Origin: JBEKLJ01 sp050010255
GTDB taxonomy: Bacteria > Acidobacteriota > Terriglobia > Bryobacterales > Bryobacteraceae
Assembly (NCBI GenBank): GCA_050010255.1
Contig: JBEKLJ010000182.1
Coordinates: forward strand, 1-7,229
Direction: 5' to 3'
DNA length: 7,229 nt
The position numbers and the translations under genes were made by a program. Shown here piece by piece: positions 1 to 5,008 of the stretch. Numbering within the stretch: position 1 is the stretch's first letter; the number at the start of each line of letters is the position of its first letter. The notes beneath the pieces were generated by a model that saw only the letters and a program-made list of their open reading frames with translations, searched no databases and was not told the origin of the DNA.

Positions 1-1155
1 CAGGCCCGAAAAGACGAACGCCAGCAGGACCGCCCACGGAGAGATCAGCGTGGCCCACTGCGCGGCATAGGAGATCGTGACGGACGCCAGCAGGCCCAGG
101 GCGACACCGATCAGCCCGCCGATCAGAGAGAGCGTCACCGACTCCACCAGAAACTGCATCAGGATGTCCTTGGCCCGCGCGCCGATTGCCAGTCGCAAAC
201 CGATCTCCTTGGTCCGCTCCGTCACCGAGACCATCATGATGTTCATGATCCCGATGCCGCCCACCACCAGGGACACCGAAGCGATGGCCCCCAGAAGGAC
301 CGACATGACGTGCGCTGAGTTTTCACGCGCCGCCAGGATCTCGGTGAGGTTGCGCACGCTGAAGTCGTCGTCCTGTCCGGGCTGGATGTGGTGCCGCTGG
401 CGCAGCAGGGCCATAACCTCCTCCTGGGCCTGGGACATGAGCTTGACGTCGCGCGCCTGAACCATGATGGTGCCCACCGAGCGCGCGTTGGCCTGGCTGG
501 CCCCCAGCACCTTCTTTTTCGCCGTTGAGATGGGGATCAGGACCACGTCGTCCTGGTCCTGGCCCGTGGGCGATTGCCCCTTGGGCGCGAGCACGCCCTG
601 CACCACGAACGGAACGTTCTTGATGCGGATCACCTGGCCGACCGGATCGGTATTGCCAAACAGGTTCTGGGCCACGGTGGGGCCGAGGAGGGCGACCTTC
701 GCGGAGCTGTCCACGTCCTGGTCCGTGAACGGCCGGCCGTCGGCGACGGTGAGGTCGCGGATTTGCAGGTAGTCCGGCGTTGCGCCCTGGATCCCCGTGG
801 CCCAGTTGCTGTTGCCGTAGACCACCTGCGCGCCGCCGCGCACCGTGGGCGAGGCGGCCAGCACCGACGGGCACTCCGCGGAAATAGCCTTCGCGTCGTC
901 TTCGGTGAGCGTTACCGCCTGGCCGCTGCCCAGGCGGATGCCCGAGCTGGTGATGGTGCCCGAAAGCACGATCAGCAGGTTGCTGCCGATCGAGGAGATC
1001 TCCTGCTCGATGCTGGCGGTGGCGCCGGAGCCGACCGCCATCATGGCGATCACCGCCGCCACACCGATGATGATGCCCAGCATCGTCAGGAATGAGCGGA
1101 AGCGGTTCGTCTGCAGCGCGCTCAACGCGACTCGGATTGTTGCCAGAAGACTCAT
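1..1155 (-). CDS. MacB-type ABC transporter permease (FtsX family), 3' end beyond window
   Basis: Inner-membrane permease subunit of a tripartite ABC efflux system. The visible 385 residues begin with a membrane-proximal helix and first TM segment (about 18-40, containing FLTMLGIIIGVAAVIAMM), the signature start of MacB_PCD domains. A periplasmic domain follows (about 45-275, with GATPDYLQIRDL and ADGRPF). The FtsX domain comes next: TM2 about 282-307 (VVGGIGIMNIMMVSVTERTKEIGLR reads across its end), TM3 about 338-362, and TM4 starting about 374 and cut by the window edge. Roughly 20 residues should be missing by comparison with the family. It starts directly at the permease, so unlike E. coli MacB it has no fused ATPase; a separate ATPase gene is required and is not in this window. 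The ATG at 1155 has a G-rich stretch just upstream as a weak ribosome site. It is 61 bp downstream of the membrane fusion gene on the same strand, clearly one operon. The substrate cannot be told from sequence. Confidence 0.95.
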   Translation of the reverse strand, partial: MSLLATIRVALSALQTNRFRSFLTMLGIIIGVAAVIAMMAVGSGATASIEQEISSIGSNLLIVLSGTITSSGIRLGSGQAVTLTEDDAKAISAECPSVLAASPTVRGGAQVVYGNSNWATGIQGATPDYLQIRDLTVADGRPFTDQDVDSSAKVALLGPTVAQNLFGNTDPVGQVIRIKNVPFVVQGVLAPKGQSPTGQDQDDVVLIPISTAKKKVLGASQANARSVGTIMVQARDVKLMSQAQEEVMALLRQRHHIQPGQDDDFSVRNLTEILAARENSAHVMSVLLGAIASVSLVVGGIGIMNIMMVSVTERTKEIGLRLAIGARAKDILMQFLVESVTLSLIGGLIGVALGLLASVTISYAAQWATLISPWAVLLAFVFSGL

Positions 1156-1170
1156 ATGCCCCCCAAGCCA

Positions 1171-1209
1171 GCGGCCCGTGGCGCTGTGCCCCTGCGAGCC
1201 ACGAGCCGC
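1171..1209 (-). promoter_or_regulatory. Stem-loop between efflux adaptor and permease genes
   Basis: In the minus-strand transcript GCGGCTCGTGG (1209-1199) pairs with CCACGGGCCGC (1181-1171): 11 bp with a single G-U wobble and a 17-base loop. It fills most of the 61-bp gap between the adaptor stop and the permease start. No T-run follows, so it is not a classical intrinsic terminator. An mRNA-stabilising, processing or translation-modulating hairpin is more likely. The structure is seen directly; the role is inferred. Confidence 0.5.
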
Positions 1210-1216
1210 CAGCCGG

Positions 1217-2602
1217 TCAGAACAGCCGCGGGCCGCCCGGCCGGCTGCCCGCCGCCGGGTTCGTCGCCGGCGTCTGGCTGGCCATGCCCACGATGACTTC
1301 CTGGCCCTCCGCCAGGCTGCCGCTGGAGACTTCGCTGTAGGTTCCGTCGGTGATGCCGAGCCCGACCTGGACAGGCGCCGGCTTGCCGTCGGCGCCCACC
1401 ACGTAGACGGTCTGAAGGCTGGCCGCGCGCCGCGCGCCGAAGCCCCGCTGGCCGGTGGCGGCGCGCTGCGGCGCCGCCGCCGCATCCACCGGGCGGAACC
1501 TCAGCGCCGCGTTCGGGATCCTGAGCGCGCTCGCGCGCTGATCCGTGAGGATGCGCACGTTGGCCGTCATGCCGGGAAACAGCTTCAGGTCGGGGTTCGA
1601 GACGCCGATGACAACGTCGTAGGTGATGACGTTCTGCACGTTGATCGGCGCCTTGCGGATCTCGGTGACCACGCCCCGGAAGGCGCCAGTCGGATACGCA
1701 TCCACAGTGAAGACGGTCCGCTGGCCGACCTGCACGCGGCCGACGTCGGCCTCGTCCACGTTGGTATCCACCTGCATCTTGGTCAGGTCCTGCGCGATCT
1801 CGAAGATCGTCGGCGCCTGGAGGCTGGCGGCCACGGTCTGCCCGACATCCACCTTGCGCGACACCACCACGCCGTCCACCGGCGCGGTGATGTAGGTGTG
1901 CTCGAGATCGATCTGCGTCTGCTGCAACGCGGCGGCCTGCTGCTTCACCTGCGCCTGGGCGCTGGTGACTTGCGTCCGCGCCACGTCCCGGCTCGCCTCG
2001 GCGCTGCGAATGCTCGCGGTGGCTGCTTGTACCTGCGCCTCCATGGAGGATACCGCCGCTACTGCGGCGTTATACTGCGCCTGCGACGTCTCCTGGTCCG
2101 CGGGGGCGATCAGCCCGCTTTGAAAGAGCTGGCTGCTGCGCTGGAACTTCGCCTTTGAGTCGGCGGTGTTGGCCCTCTCCTTGGCCAACCCCGCCTGCGC
2201 CACCGCGAGCATCGCCTGGGCATTGGAGACTTCGGCCTCGGCCTTCTGGAGAGCGGCCTGCGCGTTGCCCACGGCCGCGCGCGAGGCGTCCAGATTCGCT
2301 TGCGCCTGGTTCACCCGGGCCTGGAAGATCTCCGGGTCGATGCGCGCAACGAGCTGTCCCTTCTTCACGCGGGTGTTGAAGTCGGCGTGCAGCTCCTTGA
2401 TGTAGCCGGAAACCTGGGTGCCCACTTCCACCGTGACCACCGCGTTCAGGTTGCCGGTGGCCGAAATCGTGCTCTCGATCAGCCCGTGATCGACGCGCGC
2501 AGTGCGGTACGCGCCGCCGTGATCGCCTCGGAAGTATGCCCATGCGCCCAGACCACCTGCCAGGGCGGCCGCGGCTCCGATCCAAACAGCCTTGCGTCTC
2601 AT
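1217..2602 (-). CDS. Efflux RND/MacA-like periplasmic adaptor (membrane fusion protein)
   Basis: Periplasmic adaptor that links an ABC permease in the inner membrane to an outer-membrane channel. The 461-residue protein has an N-terminal membrane anchor (about 5-24, after MRRK), a first lipoyl half (about 55-90, VEVGTQVSGYIKEL and VKKGQLVARID), a long Ala/Gln-rich coiled-coil hairpin (about 91-235), and the second lipoyl half (about 236-272, ITAPVDGVVVSRKVDVGQTV). The beta-barrel follows (about 275-355, with TNVDEADVGRVQVGQ and LFPGMTANVRI), then a membrane-proximal domain (about 356-442) and a low-complexity Pro/Gly tail. The hairpin is long, as in adaptors that pair with TolC-type channels. 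The frame is open further upstream, but ATG at 2602 has a strong AGGAGG 8 bases upstream (2611-2616) and gives a proper N-terminal anchor, so it is chosen. Co-transcribed with the permease downstream. There is no conserved Cys for a lipid anchor. Confidence 0.96.
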   Translation of the reverse strand: MRRKAVWIGAAAALAGGLGAWAYFRGDHGGAYRTARVDHGLIESTISATGNLNAVVTVEVGTQVSGYIKELHADFNTRVKKGQLVARIDPEIFQARVNQAQANLDASRAAVGNAQAALQKAEAEVSNAQAMLAVAQAGLAKERANTADSKAKFQRSSQLFQSGLIAPADQETSQAQYNAAVAAVSSMEAQVQAATASIRSAEASRDVARTQVTSAQAQVKQQAAALQQTQIDLEHTYITAPVDGVVVSRKVDVGQTVAASLQAPTIFEIAQDLTKMQVDTNVDEADVGRVQVGQRTVFTVDAYPTGAFRGVVTEIRKAPINVQNVITYDVVIGVSNPDLKLFPGMTANVRILTDQRASALRIPNAALRFRPVDAAAAPQRAATGQRGFGARRAASLQTVYVVGADGKPAPVQVGLGITDGTYSEVSSGSLAEGQEVIVGMASQTPATNPAAGSRPGGPRLF

Positions 2603-2703
2603 CGATCCCCTCCTGGGACGGCCGCTCCAGGCCGCCATCCGGCCACGCCGTGCGAATGGACCTCGGGGCGCATCCGATGGCCCTCTCAATCGCGCCCTTC
2701 ATT

Positions 2704-2709
2704 ATTATG
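2704..2709 (-). promoter_or_regulatory. Possible -10 box of the efflux operon
   Basis: Reading the minus strand, CATAAT (2709-2704) matches TATAAT at five of six positions and lies about 100 bp upstream of the adaptor start. No convincing -35 hexamer lies 16-18 bp further upstream, so this is only a candidate. It would give a leader of roughly 95 bases. Confidence 0.25.
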
Positions 2710-2715
2710 GTGCAC

Positions 2716-2817
2716 TTGAGCGATTACGGGTTACCAGCCCCAGAAATAAGGACGCGCGCCTGTCCTCATTTCTCCCTCGGGGCCCTTGCCATGGGCTGGT
2801 TGAGCGATGCCGGGCAA
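2716..2817. repeat. MITE/REP-like imperfect palindrome with flanking near-direct repeats
   Basis: The core is AGAAATAAGGAC (2742-2753) facing GTCCTCATTTCT (2762-2773): a 12-bp inverted repeat with one mismatch and an 8-base loop. Outside it, ACCAGCCC (2733-2740) is perfectly repeated inverted as GGGCTGGT (2793-2800); the right half carries extra bases between inner and outer arms. The structure is bracketed by TTGAGCGATTACGGGTTA (2716-2733) and TTGAGCGATGCCGGGCAA (2800-2817), 14 of 18 identical in direct orientation. This looks like a small decayed palindromic element in the pyrE/efflux divergent region. It could instead be a regulatory or terminating structure. Confidence 0.5.
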
Positions 2818-2826
2818 TGACTGGGT

Positions 2827-2832
2827 TATAGT
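2827..2832 (+). promoter_or_regulatory. -10 box of pyrE, leaderless arrangement
   Basis: TATAGT matches the TATAAT consensus at five of six positions. Exactly 7 bp separate it from GTG at 2840, so transcription would begin at or next to the start codon. A TTGAGC at 2800-2805 is the nearest -35-like hexamer, but its 21-bp spacing is too long to trust. This box also lies inside the coding frame if the ATG at 2807 were used, which argues against that ATG. Confidence 0.5.
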
Positions 2833-2839
2833 AGCTTCT

Positions 2840-3427
2840 GTGACTCCACCGAGCGACCCTGTTCTGGAGCTGTTCCACGAGACTGGCGCGTACCTGCGCG
2901 GCCACTTCCGCCTCACCAGCGGCCTGCACAGTCCCGAGTACCTGCAATGCGCGCTGGTACTTCAGCATCCCGAGCACGCCGGGCGGCTCGGGGCGCGGCT
3001 GGCCGGCGCGCTGCGCGCGCTCGGTTTGGGGGAGGTGCGCCTCGTGGCGGCGCCCGCCCTCGGCGGCATCGTCATCGGCCACGAGGTGGCGCGGGCGCTC
3101 GGCGCCCGCGCGATCTTCACCGAGCGCGACCCGGAGGGCAGGATGGTCCTGCGCCGCGGCTTCTCGGTCGAGGCGGGCGAGCCGGCCGTGGTGGTCGAAG
3201 ACGTCGTGACCACCGGCGGCAGCACGCGCGAGGTGGTGGAGGTGTTGCGCGCCGCGGGGGCCAACGTGCTGGCGGCGGGCTCGATCATCGACCGCAGCGG
3301 CGGCCACGCGGACGTTTCGGTTCCCCGCGCCGCACTGGCCACGCTGAACGTGGTCGCCTATCCTCCGGAGAACTGCCCGCTGTGCCAGGAGGGTGTTCCG
3401 GTGACCAAGCCCGGCTCGAGAAAGTAG
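2840..3427 (+). CDS. pyrE: Orotate phosphoribosyltransferase
   Basis: Cytosolic enzyme of de novo pyrimidine synthesis: orotate plus PRPP gives orotidine 5'-monophosphate and pyrophosphate. The 195-residue product (from GTG at 2840) has the type I PRTase fold. The N-terminal hood contains GHFRLTSGLHSPEYLQCALV (about 21-40), the mobile catalytic loop is around ERDPEGRMVLRRGF (95-108), and the PRPP-binding motif is VVVEDVVTTGGST (117-129). The tail holds CPLCQEGVPVTKPGSRK. The loop has arginines where the E. coli enzyme has catalytic lysines, as in the shorter PyrE type common outside Enterobacteria. ATG at 2807 is an alternative start adding 11 residues, but it has no ribosome site and its extra residues do not resemble the family. 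GTG at 2840 sits 7 bp after a -10 box. No other pyrimidine gene is adjacent; the efflux operon diverges upstream and truA follows on the same strand. Confidence 0.95.
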   Translation: MTPPSDPVLELFHETGAYLRGHFRLTSGLHSPEYLQCALVLQHPEHAGRLGARLAGALRALGLGEVRLVAAPALGGIVIGHEVARALGARAIFTERDPEGRMVLRRGFSVEAGEPAVVVEDVVTTGGSTREVVEVLRAAGANVLAAGSIIDRSGGHADVSVPRAALATLNVVAYPPENCPLCQEGVPVTKPGSRK

Positions 3428-3529
3428 GCGCTAGCCGCGCGGCATGGCGCCTTGTGGCGCAGGGGCGGCGCGTCGTGCCGGGGAAGAGAGATCCTGTAGA
3501 TGTTGTGGTGAGAGACCTTGGGCTGTGAA
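3428..3529 (+). other. pyrE 3' region, GC-rich hairpin without T-tract
   Basis: No gene is seen. Right after the pyrE stop, GGCGC (3427-3431) can pair with GCGCC (3447-3451), enclosing the self-complementary GCCGCGCGGC (3434-3443). No T-run follows, so an intrinsic terminator is not supported. The stretch around 3481-3529 is purine-rich and unassigned. Confidence 0.3.
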
Positions 3530-3655
3530 CCCGGGGCACACGCCCTGGGAACCGCCCTGTCGGGTGGGGCGGACCTCCAGGTCCGCCAGCCGGTCTCCAG
3601 ACCGGCGAGGCCCGGGCCTGGAGGCCCGGCGGCGGCTCTAGAGAGCCGCCCTACT
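3530..3655. repeat. Multi-hairpin palindromic cassette upstream of truA
   Basis: Four perfect inverted repeats lie almost end to end: 3568-3587 (9-bp arms GGCGGACCT/AGGTCCGCC), 3589-3606 (8-bp arms GCCGGTCT/AGACCGGC), 3612-3629 (8-bp arms CCGGGCCT/AGGCCCGG) and 3631-3650 (9-bp arms GGCGGCTCT/AGAGCCGCC). Gaps are 1, 5 and 1 bases. Each has a 2-base centre and the common core CTNNAG (CTCCAG, CTCCAG, CTGGAG, CTAGAG), while the outer arms differ. Upstream are two further stems: 3530-3549 (8 bp with one G-U, loop ACAC) and 3552-3572 (CCGCCC/GGGCGG plus two wobble pairs). The latter overlaps the first perfect hairpin, so the two are mutually exclusive. CCGCCCTACT at the right end is an imperfect inverted copy of GGTGGGGCGG at 3563-3572, resembling terminal inverted repeats. 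It ends 11 bases before the truA ATG. Confidence 0.85.
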
Positions 3656-3661
3656 ACTGCC

Positions 3662-4405
3662 ATGCGGCGCATCCGAATCACGCTCGCTTACGACGGCACG
3701 GACTTCCACGGCTGGCAAGTCCAGCCGGGACTTCCGACCATACAAGGCACGCTCGAAGCCGTGCTGGGCGAGATCGAAGGTAAGCCGGTGGGCGTCGATG
3801 GCTCCGGCCGGACCGATGCCGGCGTGCACGCGCTGGCGCAGGTGGCGGCCTTCGGGCTCGAGAACCGCATCCCCGTCGAGAACCTTCAGCGGGCCATGAA
3901 CCGCCTGCTGCCGCCGGCGATCCGCGTGTTGCGGGCCGAGGAGGCCGCAGCGGACTTCCACCCGCGCTACGCCGCGCGCGCCAAGACCTACGAATACCGG
4001 ATCTGGCGCGGCGACGTCTGCCCGCCCTTCGAGCGGCGCTATGTCCACCATCACCCCTACCCGCTCGATGTGGCGCGCCTGGTGGCGGCGGCGCCGCTGT
4101 TCGAGGGCCAGCACGACTTCACCGCCTTCGCCGCCTCCGACGAGCGCGACAGCGAAGGCGGCTCGAAGGTGCGGAACATCGTCTCCTCGCGCGCGGAGCT
4201 TCAGGGCGAGCGGCTCATCTACCGCGTGCGCGGCAGCGGCTTCCTGAAGCACATGGTGCGGAACATCGTCGGCACGCTGCTCGAGGCAGGGAAGGGGAAC
4301 CGAACCGAAGACGACGTTCGCGCGCTGCTTGCGCCGGGCGTGACGGTCAAGGCCGGGCCCACCGCACCCGCCTGCGGTCTGTTCCTGGTGGAAGTCGAGT
4401 ACTAG
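3662..4405 (+). CDS. truA: tRNA pseudouridine(38-40) synthase
   Basis: Isomerises uridines 38, 39 and 40 in the anticodon stem-loop of tRNAs to pseudouridine. The 247-residue protein is slightly shorter than E. coli TruA (270) and complete. It opens with IRITLAYDGTDFHGWQVQP (4-22), then GSGRTDAGVHAL (47-58) carrying the catalytic aspartate D52. Then come RAKTYEYRIW (106-115), FEGQHDFTAFAA (147-158), RVRGSGFLKHMVRNIVGTLL (188-207) and the C-terminal AGPTAPACGLFLVEVEY (231-247), all TruA hallmarks. The frame is open upstream to 3518, but that extension is translated repeat DNA, so ATG 3662 is the start. No Shine-Dalgarno is seen; the 83 bases ending 11 bases before the ATG are stable hairpins. 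The 234-bp gap from pyrE suggests separate or weakly coupled expression. Confidence 0.97.
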   Translation: MRRIRITLAYDGTDFHGWQVQPGLPTIQGTLEAVLGEIEGKPVGVDGSGRTDAGVHALAQVAAFGLENRIPVENLQRAMNRLLPPAIRVLRAEEAAADFHPRYAARAKTYEYRIWRGDVCPPFERRYVHHHPYPLDVARLVAAAPLFEGQHDFTAFAASDERDSEGGSKVRNIVSSRAELQGERLIYRVRGSGFLKHMVRNIVGTLLEAGKGNRTEDDVRALLAPGVTVKAGPTAPACGLFLVEVEY

Positions 4406-4412
4406 CCCGGAT

Positions 4413-4495
4413 GTTTCACCAGCAATCTGCTGCGGCGTGCGATAGCCGCCCGTGGCACGGGTGGGCGGTCAGAACAGCCGCCTTCCAAGAGGGAC
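4413..4495. repeat. Palindromic intergenic segment after truA
   Basis: CAGCA-ATC-TGCTG (4420-4432) is a short hairpin. CCGCCC (4446-4451) pairs with GGGCGG (4463-4468), extended by two wobble pairs around a 7-base loop. GGCGG (4464-4468) and CCGCC (4478-4482) offer an alternative stem. The segment shares CCGCCC and CGGGTGGG(G)CGG with 3552-3572 in the cassette before truA, and CTTCCAAG (4482-4489) has a T-CC-A centre like those hairpins. It probably belongs to the same repeat family. A run of T is absent, so termination of truA here is possible but not shown. Confidence 0.45.
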
Positions 4496-4522
4496 CGGTT
4501 TCGGTTTGCCTTCTTAGATGAC

Positions 4523-4552
4523 TTGACACAATCTCAGGGCGGCGCGTAGAAT
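4523..4552 (+). promoter_or_regulatory. Sigma70-type promoter of the small secreted protein gene
   Basis: A perfect -35 TTGACA (4523-4528), an 18-bp spacer and -10 TAGAAT (4547-4552; five of six consensus). The ATG at 4560 starts 7 bp after the -10 box, so the transcript is expected to begin at or next to the initiation codon, giving a leaderless mRNA. This is the clearest promoter in the window. Confidence 0.75.
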
Positions 4553-4559
4553 GTGCCCC

Positions 4560-4841
4560 ATGATCAGAACTCGAGTTTTCGCTGCTGTTTTTGGCGCCTT
4601 GCTCTTCATCGGAGTGGTTGCCATGGCCCAGAGACCCGTCCGGGACATCTCTGAGGCCCGACATCCGAATCTCGCCGCCGCACAGCGGTTGAGCATAGAA
4701 GCCTGGGAGAGAATCGTTGACGCGCAGAGGGCCAATGAGGGGGATATGCGCGGCCATGCTGAGAGGGCGAAAGAGCTGCTGGTTGAGGTCAATAGAGAGC
4801 TGAAGCTCGCGGCCGAAGCGGCACACCACCACGAGCGATAG
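4560..4841 (+). CDS. Small secreted helical protein, function unknown
   Basis: A 93-residue protein with a signal peptide: MIRTR, a hydrophobic stretch (about 6-21, VFAAVFGALLFIGVVA) and a likely signal peptidase I site AMA-Q at 23/24. The mature part of about 70 residues is charged and predicted helical, with heptad-like spacing: ARHPNLAAAQRLSIEAWERI (33-52) and GHAERAKELLVEVNRELKLA (65-84), ending in a His-rich HHHER. It has no cysteine, no enzymatic motif and no membrane segment after the signal. It resembles small periplasmic or extracellular helical proteins seen in acidobacteria; no function is known to me. An in-frame ATG at 4551 lies inside the -10 box and cannot be on a transcript from this promoter, so ATG 4560 is chosen. 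The strong promoter suggests a well-expressed monocistronic gene. It converges with the PAP2 gene. Confidence 0.8.
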   Translation: MIRTRVFAAVFGALLFIGVVAMAQRPVRDISEARHPNLAAAQRLSIEAWERIVDAQRANEGDMRGHAERAKELLVEVNRELKLAAEAAHHHER

Positions 4842-5008
4842 CAGGGCCGAGGTCCCCGTTGCGCAGACGAGCGCCCGGGCGTCTTCCGTGAAGCCCCCCG
4901 CTCGAAGCACAGGCAGTGTGTTCTGACGCATCGCCAGGTGTGTGCACGCAAACGCTTCCGGAGCGCCGTTTCGGCCCCCTCCACCGATGCCGGGCGATGG
5001 GGGTCGGG
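4842..5008. other. Convergent intergenic region, unassigned
   Basis: 167 bp between the ends of the secreted protein gene (plus) and the PAP2 gene (minus). It holds a small stem, CTTC-CGT-GAAG (4883-4893) with outer GGG/CCC. A 12-bp palindrome CGGGCTAGCCCG (5005-5016) contains the PAP2 stop codon and on the plus strand is followed by CTTTTCT, a weak terminator candidate. Frames are open on both strands through this stretch, but none has a plausible start or recognisable motifs. Confidence 0.35.

Noticed and set aside
845..2158. 437-codon open frame on the plus strand
   Set aside because: It is antisense to the adaptor and permease genes, which have clear family motifs; its product is Arg/His-rich low complexity.
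2807..2839. ATG 2807 as the pyrE start
   Set aside because: No ribosome site, the extra residues do not resemble PyrE, and the likely -10 box lies within it.
3428..3560. tRNA or other structured RNA gene between pyrE and truA
   Set aside because: No cloverleaf, no T-arm motif GTTCRANNC and no CCA-type end could be found; only short GC stems are present.
3568..3650. CRISPR array
   Set aside because: Units are contiguous hairpins with different arms and almost no spacers, so there is no repeat-spacer pattern.
3518..3661. N-terminal extension of TruA
   Set aside because: The extension is a translation of the palindromic cassette; the family begins at the MRRIRITLAYDG of ATG 3662.
4551..4559. 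ATG 4551 as start of the secreted protein
   Set aside because: It overlaps the -10 box TAGAAT and would precede the expected transcription start.
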